NCBI GenBank assembly: GCA_037389465.1
Contig: JAZARR010000250.1
Span: 5,262,001 to 5,326,000, forward strand
Reading direction: 5' to 3'
DNA from: Baylisascaris procyonis
Lineage: Eukaryota; Nematoda; Chromadorea; Rhabditida; Ascarididae
Length of the DNA: 64,000 nt
A model generated the notes under the pieces. That model was not told the origin of the DNA, did no database searches, and worked only from the letters and a program-made list of their open reading frames with translations. Position numbers and translations under genes: made by a program. This document shows, piece by piece, positions 1-12,326 of this stretch (position 1 is the stretch's first letter; each line of letters begins with the position of its first letter).

Positions 1-66
1 TTTATTCATTCATTTATATTTACTCATTTATTCATTCATTTTTATTTATTTACTTATTATTCATAT

Positions 67-101
<35 letters not shown>

Positions 102-345
102 TTCATTCATTTTTATTTATTTACTTATTATTCATATTTATTTGTTTATTTATTTATTTATTCATTTATTTTATTATTAATTAATTATTTATTTAATCTA
201 TTAATAAATCAATTAATCAATTAATTTATTTGCTCACTTGTTTATTTATTCATTTATTTATTTTAATCGACAAGGCATTCATTGCCAGTAAATGTCTCTT
301 CACGTCGCTTCTAGTTCCGCTTAGGTGAGGTTGTAGATCGTACAA
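1..345 (-). mobile_element. 3' end of an RTE-like LINE, inverted, with long tail
   Basis: Read on the minus strand, about 310 to 260 matches the last codons of the LINE at 441-3360. The end RNECYVD-stop of that element appears here as NECLVD-stop, preceded by a recognisable KRREETF against its KRYEEIF. The match then runs into an AAAT-type tail. On the plus strand the tail is the long degenerate TTTA/TTCA tract at 1-270. The homology fades within roughly 80 bp, so this is probably a 5'-truncated copy with an internal stop. The real left end lies outside the window. The right edge (about 345) is approximate. Confidence 0.7.
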
Positions 346-426
346 TGGCAAAACATATTTCGTTCAAAAATCCGAGTCTAACTTTTAATGTTCGAGAGTT
401 CGAAATTTACAGAACATCTGAGACAT

Positions 427-440
427 AACTGAGACATAAC
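427..440. repeat. Left target-site duplication of the LINE
   Basis: The 14 bases AACTGAGACATAAC here recur exactly just after the (AAAT)n tail at 3361-3374. This is what target-primed reverse transcription leaves behind. The left copy sits in a short local tandem of CTGAGACATAA units (about 417-439), so part of the duplication could predate insertion. Confidence 0.75.
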
Positions 441-3326
441 GATTCTCCGTTCAACATTGGCTGTCGCGCCGTCGGCTGCAAGTAAGCTCCGACCACCGTT
501 TGAGGAACAACGGTGAATCGACTTGCCAGCATCCAGCGGGCAGGAGGCGAGTCTAAGCCCTAACCTTCACGCTACCATGTTTAACCTATGCACGTATAAT
601 GCAAGGACGCTGCTATCGAATGAACGGTTGGAGGAACTGGAAGAAGAGACAACTAAAATCAATTTCGATGTAATCGGCCTAGCAGAAGTAAGAAGGAAAG
701 GCAAAGGGGCCGTCGACCGGCCAAACGGTAACTGTTTGTTTTATCGGGGAGAGGATGAATCATCGCGAGGTGGAGTCGGATTTTATGTTTCGAAAGACTG
801 GAAAACCAAAATATTGTCATTCTCCTCTCACTCTCCAAGAATTGCGCAAATCAAAGTTAAGATCAATAGGAAAACGAACATGCGACTAATTCAAATATAT
901 GCACCTCACGGAGGTCAAACTAATGAAGAATATACCCAATTTTTGGATGATCTGACTGCGGTAGTTAATGGAGAGCGATCTACATTCACCGTTATAATGG
1001 GCGATTTTAACGCTATAGTTGGAACATGAACACCGGGAGAGCAGTCAGTCGGAAATTTTGGACTGGGAGCGCGGAATCCACGCGGACAACAACTAGTTGA
1101 TTTTTGCGAAAACAACGGGATGAAAGTTACCAACACGTTTTTTAAAAAAAGACGTGGCAAAAAATGGACCTGGAGAAGCCCCAGTGGCGATGCAAAAAAC
1201 GAAATAGACTACATCTTGGTGAACAAGACAATAATCGTCAAAGACACCGAAGTATTGAGCCACTTCCAGACAGGCAGCGACCACCGCCTAGTTAGAGCAA
1301 AACTTAAGCTAAAGGATAAACGCTTATGGGCCAGACGACAAAAGAAGAAAAGCACTGAAAGATTTATCGACGCAAGTTTATATAGATACGCATTGCAACA
1401 GTCCAATTTAACAGAGAGCGAGCCGACCTATGCAAATATAATTACAAAAATCAGCCAAGCGGTGGAAATGGCTACGACGACAAGGGAAAAACCATCACCT
1501 CCTACCGAAGAAATAAAAGTACTGCTTGAAAAAAGAAGGAAGATGAGACGAGATGCTAATTTTCGGACTAATCTGGAATTCTGCGAACTTAATAAGCCAA
1601 TCAAAAAGAAGATATGCGAAAACCGTTATCATAAATATCTGAATATAATGAAGCAAGCCGCTGCTAGCGGTAAATTAAAGAGGGCAAGAAGTTCGCTAGT
1701 TGAGAACAAGAAAAGAATAATTGAGCTGAGGAAAAGTGACGGATCACTCACGACAGAAACGCAAGAAATTGATAAAATCATTCAGGAATTCAGGAAACTG
1801 TATGGAGGAGAGACCGATTGCACGTTTGTCGCAAGGAACAGCGATGAACCATTTCTACAAATCATCGACTCAGAAATAAGAAACGCGATCAAAAGCGTGA
1901 AAAACGGGAAGGCGCCAGGTATCGATGGATTAATTGGCGAAATGCTGAAACTCGGAAAGGAACTATTAATAACACCGCTGAAAAGTCTCTTCAAGAACAT
2001 GATCGAACATCAACAAATCCCTGAAGATTTTGCCTTCTCAAAAACAATTCTGTTGCCGAAGAAAGGCAATCTAAATGATATCAGAAACTATCGCCCTATA
2101 TCACTCCTACCAACAATCTCAAAGTGTTTCTCGAAAGTTTTATGCAAAAGATTGCAGCAACAAATTGAAGAGAAGCAAGATATCGAGCAAACAGGCTTCA
2201 GGCCGGGCAAGTCAGCAATCAACCAAATCCATGTGCTCACCATGCTTATAGAGAAAACCAAAGAGTACAACTTGCCCCTTTACTTGCTGTTTGTAGGCTA
2301 CGAGAAAGCCTTCGATTCTGTCGAACACGTCGCCCTGTGGAAGTCTTTGGAACATGCCATCCTTCAAGAGTTTCCATCCCCCAGGAAATCCAACGTAAAT
2401 CGACAACTACAATTTTCGTACATGAAAGGCAAATACCAATACAGGTAAAGAGAGGAGTACGGCAGGGAGACTGCGTATCTCCGCTGCTGTTCAACGCAGC
2501 TCTACAGCTCGTGTTCGACGAGATAGACTGGCAAAACAAGGGCGTGAAGTAGACGGGAAAAGAATTTCGCACTTGAGGTTCGCAGACGACGTAGTCTTGA
2601 TATCTCGCAACTTCAACCAATTAAAGAAAATGGTCACAGAACTCGAGGTGAGAAGTGCAGCAGTTGGCTTACGATTAAACACCTCCAAAACGAAGCTGAT
2701 GAGCAGCAGAGAGCTGAAGTCGACAATCGTTGTAAGAGAAGAGAAGATTGAAAGTGTAAATGAATTTATTTACTTGGGCAGATGTGTAAAAATGAGCGGA
2801 GGGACGGAAACAGATGTACGACGCAGGATCAAACAAGGCTGGAAAACATTTTTTAAGAATAAAGACTTCTATCGTGAGAAAAAAGTACCGATGACTCTCA
2901 AGAGGAAACTGTTCGAAAAAAGCGTGATGCCAACAGTTCTCTATGGTTCTGAAACATGGGTAACAACTAAAAAAGTGCGCAAGCTGCTGGCGGTGGCAGA
3001 AAGAAGAATGGAAAGAATCATAACTGGAATCAAATTAGTGGAGAGAAAAACCAACGAATGGCTTCGAGGTGTAACAAAGGTAAAGGATTGAGGAAATTTA
3101 GATGGGCGGCGAAGATATCCGCACTGAAAAATGACGACTGGGTGAAGCGAATAACAGAATGGACGCCACGGATTGGCAAAAGAAATAGAGGCCGACCTGC
3201 AATGAGGTGGAGCGATTCTTTAAAAAAGACCGCAGGAACCAACTGGATCAGAGAAGCATTGATTCGGGACAAGTGGAAGCGATATGAAGAGATCTTCATT
3301 CGTAATGAATGCTATGTTGATTGAAA

Positions 3327-3360
<34 letters not shown>
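441..3360 (+). mobile_element. RTE-clade non-LTR retrotransposon, nearly full length, broken
   Basis: The element is about 2.9 kb. It has a 5' untranslated stretch, one coding region with an apurinic-type endonuclease followed by reverse transcriptase, a very short 3' end and a tail of GAAATAAATAAAT repeats. A 14-bp target-site duplication flanks it. A short size, a single EN-RT reading frame and a simple-repeat tail in place of poly(A) are known features of the RTE clade. The duplication and intact ends suggest a full-length insertion, not a truncated one. The coding region is disabled (separate entry), so this copy is not autonomous. Clade assignment rests on motif order and recall, not on alignment. 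Confidence 0.85.
577..3324 (+). pseudogene. EN-RT polyprotein of the RTE-like LINE, inactivated
   Basis: The endonuclease begins at the ATG at 577 (MFNLCTYNARTL) and shows GLAEVRR, IYAPHG, MGDFNAIVG and, past a stop, GSDHRLV. The reverse transcriptase shows APGIDG, RNYRPISLLPTISK, GFRPGKSA, KRGVRQGD and FADDVVLISR. The C-terminus shows RWAAKISALKNDDWVKRITEW and GRPAMRWSD, as in RTE proteins. Breaks: an in-frame TGA at 1027-1029, a frame change near 2350-2400, another near 2540 with a stop at 2550, and a third near 3060-3090. Motif A reads LFVGYEKAFDS. Glycine (GGC at 2296-2298) stands where relatives carry the metal-binding aspartate, so the enzyme would be dead even if the frame were intact. 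No repaired product is implied. Confidence 0.9.
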
Positions 3361-3361
<1 letters not shown>

Positions 3362-3374
3362 ACTGAGACATAAC
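3361..3374. repeat. Right target-site duplication of the LINE
   Basis: Exact copy of 427-440, immediately after the (AAAT)n tail. Confidence 0.75.
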
Positions 3375-4132
3375 AACCTTCCGACTCCATTACCAAAATA
3401 TTTCTTTTCGCAGTATTTGCTATAATATTGATATATTCACGTTATGAGTATAGAGTAAGATAAGTGTCACTTAACAAATGGCCAAAACTAAAGTTTTATT
3501 TTGCACTCATTTGTATATGTGAAATATGAATTATTGGAATGTGGAAGCACAACAAAGTTAACTTTAAAAATGCAACATTAGCGTCTTTCTCAATAAAAAA
3601 AAAACGCCTCTTATCGCCGAATTGTTTAATCAAAGGAGTCAAAAATAAGCATATTGGCGTATGATAGAAAATATCGAAGATAGCGTTACGCATAAATTTC
3701 TACAATATGAATAGTACAAATTGCTTTTCGTTTAGTTATTTCCCTCTTCGTTTTTGGAATTATAATTAACGCAAGTATAAATCATTCTTTATATAAATGG
3801 TGCGTTTAGTGCAAATTCCTTTACTGTTCATTATTTCTCTTTTTTTGTCAATGCTAATCGTTGATTGGCATGTGAAAATTAAGAACGGGATGAGAATCGA
3901 TTTGTTTAGCAAAGGAAGAACTCTATCAATAAATATTCTGATTGACTTTTTTCTAAATAATAAAAATATTTTTACTTTCTTGTGATATTTTAATTATCGT
4001 ATAATTTCTTTAACATATTTCCGTAAAAGATCTCTTTCCTAAAATGATGGAGGAAGATTCTTCAAAAGAATATCTGTGAATAAGAAAAATCTGAGTTTCA
4101 AAAGTATTTTTAAAAAATTTTGAAAAAAGCCC
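3375..4132. other. Spacer without a recognised feature
   Basis: AT-rich sequence between the LINE and the end of the coiled-coil gene. Short open frames occur on both strands, but none has coding character or convincing splice sites. I found no AATAAA-type signal for the minus-strand gene close to its stop. Confidence 0.5.
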
Positions 4133-5575
4133 TCAGCAATTGTACAAATAAAGACTAAATAAAATAAAGAAGACCGCAATAAATTGCACGCCACCTTTTG
4201 AAATAATCACTGTATCTTTTATTTTCTTCCTTAACGATGCATTTTCGTCACTTAGAAGATTTGCACGATGCATTTCTGCTTGTAGTTGCTTTTGAACCTG
4301 AAACTTCCGTTCAAAATTCAACTTTATTTTAGCTGATCATATGATTTATAAACTCGCGTTAGCAGCGCTAATTTAAAAACCACATGTTGTAATAAAAGGT
4401 GGTGGATAGAGCAGTGAGGGAGAAAGCTGAACTCTAGTAGTGGGATAGTTAACAGATAAATGAGAACGACAGTTAGTAGAAATAATGACTAACTTTTTCG
4501 ACATATTCGAGTGCAGCATCCCATTGTGAGAGTAGCTGTTCGTTTTGTTCGGTAAGTTTCAAGCGAAGGCGATGTTCTTCATCGTATTGTTCGAGCATTT
4601 TACGTGCATCACCAACTGAGGTTGTCTGCTTTTCGTTCGCATCGACATATTGAATTGTTAGCTCTGACATATTCCCCAATGAAGCCTTAATTTTAATGCA
4701 GGTGAATGAATTTATGTAAATTGTTAAACGTATTTATGCAAATTTGTGCTACTGGAATAAAAATACAAACATAAAGGAGAATAAATTTTCAAGCAGATCA
4801 GTAAATAATCGCTAAACGCAACCTCAGAATTTTCTATTTCTTATCGTTCGAAAGCTTTTTGCATCTTCAATTCATTTCTATGTGAGCATCTCTGGCCGAA
4901 TTATTTTCCTCACTCACTGCACTCATCAATCGTTTAGTTCTTTCATTGTTTGGTTATAATCGATTGAAGATAAAATCCAGTCTGTTCAAGCACCAGCCAT
5001 GATGGAAGAGTTTTTCTCGAATTGTGGTTGTGCTCTCAAAAACATTAACAGTATGCACTTTGAGAGGATATGCACTTTGGATGGATCAATGCGGTTGGTG
5101 ATGTGTTATTAAACATAGCTCTACGCATGCAAATTTTCGCATTCGAATATAAGTTGTCATCACGTTATGATCGATTGCTTATCGCCGACCCGATATTTTG
5201 GACTATCTCTTATTGTGAAAAAAATATGGGAATAAAATACAAAGTTATATATGAAATTACAACTCGTATCATTTCAAAAATTCCTTTTATAAGCAAAAAA
5301 AGAAAAAAATTATGCTATCGCAGCTGAAAACGACATATAAATATAAATATAAATATAAATATAAATATAAATATAAATATAAATATAAATATAAATAAAA
5401 TATAAACAAAATATAAATATAAAAATAAAAATAAATATAAATATAAATATAAATATAAATATAAATATAAATATAAATATAAATATAAATATAAAAAATA
5501 TAAATATAAATATAAATACAAATATAAATATAAATATAAATAAAATATAAATAAATATAAATATAAATAAATAGA

Positions 5576-5634
<59 letters not shown>

Positions 5635-5663
5635 ATGAATAAATTAAATAAATAAATAAATAA

Positions 5664-5712
<49 letters not shown>

Positions 5713-7004
5713 AATAGTGGTGCTGCTTATTCTGCGAGTATTATATAAACTGTGAAAAGTTTGTTCTTTTAACTAAATTCAAAATTGAAACTATAAGAGA
5801 GAAAAGGGCCTGCAATGGAGGATTTATTTCCATAATTCCTTATCCGCCCGTGGTGGGATGTAATGAGGCGGTAGGCAAATGAAAGGAATGAATGAATAAG
5901 AAGGGAAGTGAGGGTAAAAGACGAATGAATACATTGCGCATATGAATAGTACCTAATCATGTGAAATTTATGAATAAAAGACGGTAGTGTAATGATACAA
6001 TGATATCGTTATGAAGATTCATATTTTTCGGCGGGATATGGTAGACGGAATAACCAATGAAACGTTGAAAAATATGAGCATTCGTTGCAACGGGATTATA
6101 AGGCGTCACTTGAGAGCATTTGTAAGCAATAAAGATATAAGAAGGCGCAGCAGTGATCCGCACAATATGCGCTTTGTGAAATTCACTTAAGCAAAAAAAA
6201 AATTTTTAATTCAAAGTAAAAGAAAATAGCTAAGAGATGCTCATTATTTGCCACCTTTTGAGAACCGACCATCTGCATAGCAAGGAAAATTATTTCGAGC
6301 CTACCTTACTACTTTTAGAACAAGTTCATTTGTAAACCTTATTTCCACTTAGAATTGCAACAATTCATGTGAAAAAGTAACTGGTCAAAAAAGAAATCGA
6401 TTTTATTAAGTGGTGCTTTCATTTGCTTATATCCGCAAAATGCTTCACAGGTTTGAAGCGACAGAACAGACAGAGAAGCGAGCAGGGAGACAAAGAGATA
6501 GGCGGACAGACGGACAGACGGACAGACAGATACGCTCACGTATACAGTCATAATGTTGTTTAATGCTTTTTTTTGCAGAAATTTGCATAATGTGCATAAT
6601 AGGAGTTGATAATTTTCATCCGAAAACAAAATCTCTATTCTTTAACAATATTCCAACGATTGCTTAAGAAGAAATTTTGCTAACTGCGGTTGCAATTTTT
6701 CTATTTGCTGCACAATTTTGGTATTGAAAGAATATTTTTAATGAAAAAAGAATGAATTTTTATTGCACTGAATTGTAAATGCAACACTTACGACATCTGC
6801 AGCAAAAGTTTCTGGATACCATTGTTCAAGACGCTCAATAAGCTGACATTTATCGGCAATGATCGCATCCTTAGCCCTCAACTCGTCCTCTAACTCTTGA
6901 ATGATTCGATCGCGATCTCGGAGATGCCTCTTCAATTCGGTTAGTTTACTCTCTGCTTCGGCTAGCATATTATCGTTCACTCTTTCGCTGAAAATGTTAC
7001 TCAT
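4133..7004 (-). CDS. Small coiled-coil protein, possible C-terminal membrane anchor (3 exons)
   Basis: Exons on the minus strand: 7004-6792 (71 codons, ATG start, GTAAGTG donor), 4685-4494 (64 codons, acceptor TTAAG, donor GTTAGT) and 4297-4133 (54 codons plus stop, acceptor TTTCAG). All junctions are phase 0 and give about 189 residues. Residues about 12-60 (such as KLTELKRHLRDRDR and ELEDELRAKDAIIADK) and about 90-165 (LRLKLTEQNEQLLSQWD, QKQLQAEMHRANLLSDENA) are charged heptad-like sequence typical of coiled coils. The last 20 residues include VQFIAVFFILFSLYLY, which would act as a tail anchor with a three-residue lumenal end. I do not recognise the family. The hydrophobic end could instead be intron read-through after a donor at about 4210 (GTGATT), in which case the C-terminus lies elsewhere. 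Coiled coil: confident. Anchor: inference. Confidence 0.65.
5333..5712. repeat. Compound microsatellite in the coiled-coil gene's intron
   Basis: Three simple repeats abut: about 240 bp of an ATAAAT hexamer, then an AAAT tetramer run (about 5560-5665), then a pure TA run (about 5666-5710). It lies in the roughly 2.1-kb first intron. Long Tyr/Ile/Leu-only reading frames across it are artefacts of the repeat. Confidence 0.95.
6478..6532. repeat. Short GACA/GACG-type repeat
   Basis: A purine-rich stretch with repeated GGACAGAC units inside the first intron of the coiled-coil gene; no other feature is visible. Confidence 0.7.
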
Positions 7005-10000
7005 TTGAATACCTTTTCAGACGATATTTGTTACTTTTATTCGTAAATTTTATTACTTTCTAGCACTTTTCAGTAATTTATTTATTGTATTTTTCATATA
7101 TCTTTCGTTATGTAAATTAAGTTTAACAAATAACACATCTCATATAGATACTAATGAAGTTTCATAATATCTCTTTTCACTTCATAATTTGAAATGCCCT
7201 TTTACAGTGCAAAAAATTTATCTTTTAGGTCTTTAACGGGTTCTTATTTCTATATATTTTGAATATAATTATATCATCGCATAAAAAACAATTTTATGCT
7301 ATACTCATTTGTAACAATAACTATCAAAAATATATAACATGGTAAATTTGATCGGATTTAAAAAAAAAACTCTCAACTTTTAGAGATTTTCATCGAAGAA
7401 CTTACCTTATCAAGGTTGCACTAATTGACGTATCGCACGGCATTCTAGACAATTCTTTTGTGATGTCGCGCTGAATTGTTCGCATTTATCAAGAGTTCTT
7501 TATTTAAGTTGAGCGTAGTTGAAAGCTTTTTTGTTTTCAAGAGCGATGTAAACGATGCTTAATCATTAGTTATATTGTGGGAATTTTCGTTTAAAATGAT
7601 GTTGAGAAACGTTGAAAGAGCTTTTTGCCGTTTCCGTGCACGTGTGACGGGTTATTTTTTTCTTGTAATTAAGCGAGAGGAGCGCAAATGGAATCGTGAC
7701 AGTCAAGTTTTCTTAGAGCAACTCAAATATTCCCCGCATCTCTCAACAGTGTTTCAATATTCGTTGTATGCATTCAATCACTTCAAGATTTACGCACAGA
7801 ATATATCAGTGATTCAAACAGCTATCAAAAACACAAAAGTCACAAAACGTAGGAAGTTGTGTAAATGACATTTGAGTCGAGGGCATAAGCGATCCGAGAA
7901 ATGCGTCAAACGCATCACTAGCCGTACCCAATAAGTTCTCCTTTCTATTCCATACCTCTCCTGTCTATTCATATTTGAGCGTTGTTTCATAATGTGACTG
8001 CTTCTTCTATAAACTAAATAACTTATTTATAAATTCAATAAACGACACATGAAAAAAATTATGGGAAAATAAACTTTATAATCAATGCAATAATACCTTA
8101 CGCTTTACAATTAATTAGTTATATAGACACAATACCAAAATATAAAAATTTCATCGAGGAAAAAAGAGAAATAAATAGAAAGATTTATTCCGCATTCCGA
8201 ATAAACGCCTTCATAGAAAACATTAAACGAAAAAAATCAACGCTAGAATTGATATGAACCAAGGATTGTGAAAATGGAATATGGTTATGGTTCGGTTATA
8301 AAAAACAGTGACAATATGTTTGAAAAACCCTCTATACGATCGGTAGAACAATTGCTATGTATAAATGGCTCAAGAATCAACCAAGAGACAATCTATAGAC
8401 ATGAATAAGTTGAAATTAGTTGACATTTATTCCCACATGTTACGGAACTATGTCAATTCGCAAAAATGTAATAATACTTCTAAAAATGTTTCTATTTCTT
8501 CATCAATCAATCATTGAAATTAATAAATAAAAGAAGACTATACAATTTAAAACATCGTAAAAATAGTTACAACATTTGGAAAAGAAGAATGCAAGCTGAA
8601 ATCACAAATGAGTTTAAAGCAATGAAAGAGCTTAGAGGATGAAAAGTGACTATAAAAAGTAGTGCGAGTGTGATATTTGAATGGGTTCTAAGTAAACAGT
8701 AATGAAAGAATTGAGAAAACTCTCTGAGGTGTGTATCACTTTGCGACGTAATTCACTCAACCGAAGCTCGAATTTCTTGCTCCGTTTGCAATATCATTGC
8801 ACCGATCGGTTTGTCCTACTTTCAATCTACATTCACGCTGTCTATGCAGCTGATAGAAGTAATTGGCATCTTGCTTTTGGAAGCCTCTATGATTAGTTCT
8901 ATTTCAGGCATATATGAAGTGATGAAGTATAGACATGTGGATATTTGTGAACCACCTCAGCAATTTAGCGAATAAATCTATAGCATAAGAAATGGCTAAG
9001 ATTCGGTTATGATAGGTGAAACAGCTTGTTACTATGTAGAATACAGGTGTAAAATCTCCAATATATATTATAATAAGTAATCAAATAAGAGTTTGCTGAG
9101 ATGTGATTAGAAAATTTCGTCACGACTAAGCTAAAGCCGTAGTAACGGTGCAACAGTTCTACATCTGGCACAATTCAAGTATATTGGCTGCTTCGGTGCT
9201 ATTTTAAGTTTTGCTCATACATACTATGCATATAGCAGCAAATCAGTGCTGCAAGTATTTTATCGACGTAGCATATAGGAAACGCATGGCGATATACTAA
9301 GAATAGATATTGCAGAGTTGTTTTAAGCATCATAATTCGGGCAAATTTAATAGATCGGGAGAAGGGCGAAGAGGAAGGAAGGGGAGGGGAGGAGTAGGCG
9401 CTACGGATCGGTTTTGTGAAAATGCGTTAAGATGCAGAATTTTTCTACCTAACATTTGCATTTTAGCATTTTTGGTTATATGATGTGAACGCACTGCTTA
9501 TAGATTTTTTTACTACAGCAGTTGCTCTTTTCAAAGCTATTCTGGTAACAAACAACTGATAGTGTGCTGGTAGCGGAAGGATAACTCATTGACTTTAATA
9601 CGAAGCCGACGAGGGCTGTAATTATTCGACTGATCTGAACTGATTGATTAAGGCCTCCTCAGCAGTTAACCTTTGTTGAACTCAGATTACTTGTTGTGGC
9701 TGTTTGGTTTCCTGCCGTCAACCTATACCCACATATAGGCCGATGGTGCAGATCAGTGAGTCATTGCGAGAAATACTTACTGGGGAATTTTATGTTAACG
9801 TTGTTCTCATAGCACGAGCCGAATGATAGTTTTAGCTCAGATTTGTTCTAAATGCGACATCCAAGCAGAATAATAAACCAACTGATTGACTTGATGCAAT
9901 TAATGAGCTAGCTGATTATATTTAAATGATCCTATTAAGATAGTCATCTTCGATAATCTACCTATTCTTACTTAAGAGGAAGTTTTTTATTGGAAGCATT

Positions 10001-12326
10001 TATATCAATAATGAAATATTCGAATATGGAAAACAATAATATATGAGAAAAAGCAATTAGTGATTGCTGAGGGGAAATCAGCATTGAGAGAAGCGGATAT
10101 TTGTGCGAGACATTGAGAGTGAGTCGTAAAAGTGAACGTGCTAAAGCAGTATTACAGCATAAGTCACAGCTGCAAAATGTGCACGCGACGCTCAAATCAC
10201 AATCCAAATCACAGCACTATTCGTACTTCTTTTCGCTGATATTCAAATAGCTCATCAACACTTACTATTATCTTGATGGATGATAATATTTTAATTTTAT
10301 TCATATAATCAGTGACAAGATTTAGACCACTCTAGCAAATAGACGCTTATCAAAAGAGCTTCAGCGAATAACTCAGTTTAGGAGTATTTATGCACTTGTA
10401 CCAATTAATTTTTTTGTTTGAAATGTTCATATACTAACTTATATAAATATCTCTCAGTACTTAGCTATAAACGCCTATTACTCTTCCACTGCTTTCCTAC
10501 GATCTGTGAGTGTAATTCTATTGTGGTGTTATTTTTAAACCAATATGCCTCTTTGCTTAGAGCAGAAAGTTGGAGGGGAGGGCGGAGGGTGAGGGGTGGG
10601 AGGGAAGTGCGAGGAATTTATATACTTCCGATAAAACTTTCATTGGAGCGGTACAATCTTGTTCCTCTCTTCAGTCGATTTTTTTTTATAATATAGGTGG
10701 AATAAAAAATTTCCATTCTCATGTCAAAATTTATAATAATTGAAAGAATTGAAATAAACAGTTTGAATCTATAAAAACAAATACATCAGCGGCTGAATTA
10801 AACGTCAAATTAACCGTATGAATTTTTATTTGGAACTGTTTCAGTAAGCGTCGTAATATTTTATTTGGCACATAACCAAATTGTATTTTACCACAAATAG
10901 CGAAAAAATATGAATAATCCAACATGCAAACAACGAATAGAAATCAACTGAGATCAATACGATAAACAAGGTTCGAAAATACAATAGAAAACAACAATAT
11001 AAAAAGATTGCTTGTCAGATGAGCCTTATTATGGAACCGTTTTCAGGGAATGAAAGAGAGTTAAGCATTGGTAAAGAAAATCTCATTCTGTGAAGATAGT
11101 TGAGTTTTATGTCGATGAAGAAGTTGAAGATCGCAATTGAAGACACTCCCATCTTTGCAGGAATTTGATACACTTGAAAGTATTCAATGAAATTTTTCCT
11201 TCGTGGTTACTAAAAGGCTAACAATTCTTCGAACTCAATGCGTGAATGAGCATGGAAACGATCTTATCGATTTAAGGGCACATACTTTTGCTATGGGTTC
11301 ATAACGATGAGAAAAGGATTCATATGAAAGAGGAAAGGTTCCATGTACAAGACGGAAAGGTTTGTAGCATGCTCAAAAAAATCGTCTATATTCGAGGAAA
11401 TGTTTGTGGAAATAGCCCATGAATAGAGAAAATATTCCCTTTTAGTGTTTTTGACGGCAAAACAACTGATTGCTTTTGCTCATCCGATGCTTTTTTCTTC
11501 TAGGTGATTCTACAGGGTAGCGTGATTGAAATGGTTGTAGTTCAGCAGTTGGGTTTCACTTATCAAAATGGGACGATGAACATGTCATCGAGATCCAGAG
11601 GCATAAATGCAGATGCATACAATCGGTTGAATCATCTCAAACCGTTATCATAGCATGAAAGGCATTTTGAATTTTTACTGAAACTGCACGACATATGTCT
11701 TCCATTCGGAAAGGCAAAATATAGAAGAAATGACTAAACCTCACCCTTTTTTCTCCACTCGTTGCCCATAGGTAATCTTTCTTATCGAAAATTTCATCTT
11801 GGATAATCTTCTGGAAGGCATCGGCTCGACGTCGATAGAATACGATCCTCAGATGAAGTAAATGTCAACCACTATTGCGGTTAACAATAATGTCAACCAC
11901 TGCTTCATACAATTAAAAAACACAGAGTCAAGCAGAGTTGGTTTATTGTTGAAGATTATTCCGACTCGTTTGATACAGCATAGAAGAAAACTTGTTAACT
12001 GAGAATATAGAATAGCCTTTAGATCAATAATCGTGACATACAATAATCGCAGAGAGTTTAATAGGCGACCGGAATATGCTTCAGTTAACAAATTCAACTT
12101 TATAATTTACTCGAATAAGTAATCGTGATATGGGGACTATTTTCAATGTGAACACACCTATACAATGAGAGTAACTTGCGGCGATGATGTGCACATATGC
12201 CAACACATTTAACAAACGAAAAAAAAGAGCAGAATGCTGTGCAAAACGAATGGCACATTTTGCTAGAGAGAGTCGTTGAAAGAAAGCATTATTATCTCTG
12301 CTGTTCGGATTAACATTTGCTCTCGG
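7005..12326. other. Intergenic region, no convincing gene
   Basis: The region upstream of the coiled-coil gene and downstream of the potassium-channel gene (both minus strand). Reading frames are short and compositionally random. Purine-rich tracts at about 9355-9395 and 10571-10605 stand out against the AT-rich background. A plus-strand frame at 7575-7868 (98 codons) has no recognisable motif or splice context. Any promoter of the coiled-coil gene should lie just above 7004, but I see no diagnostic element. Confidence 0.5.
10574..10604 (+). other. G-quadruplex-forming motif
   Basis: Five runs of three or more guanines (GGGG, GGG, GGG, GGGG, GGG, with a further GGG at the end) are separated by loops of one to five bases, satisfying the classic four-run rule with runs to spare. 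It is on the plus strand in intergenic DNA otherwise poor in G. Confidence 0.6.

Noticed and set aside
915..2688. Several minus-strand frames of 60-124 codons
   Set aside because: Shadows of the LINE coding region on the opposite strand.
5315..5713. A 132-codon minus-strand frame rich in Tyr, Leu and Ile
   Set aside because: It is translated microsatellite with no codon diversity.
7575..7868. A 98-codon plus-strand frame with basic residues
   Set aside because: No motif, splice context or start context. A frame of this length is expected by chance in 64 kb of such composition.
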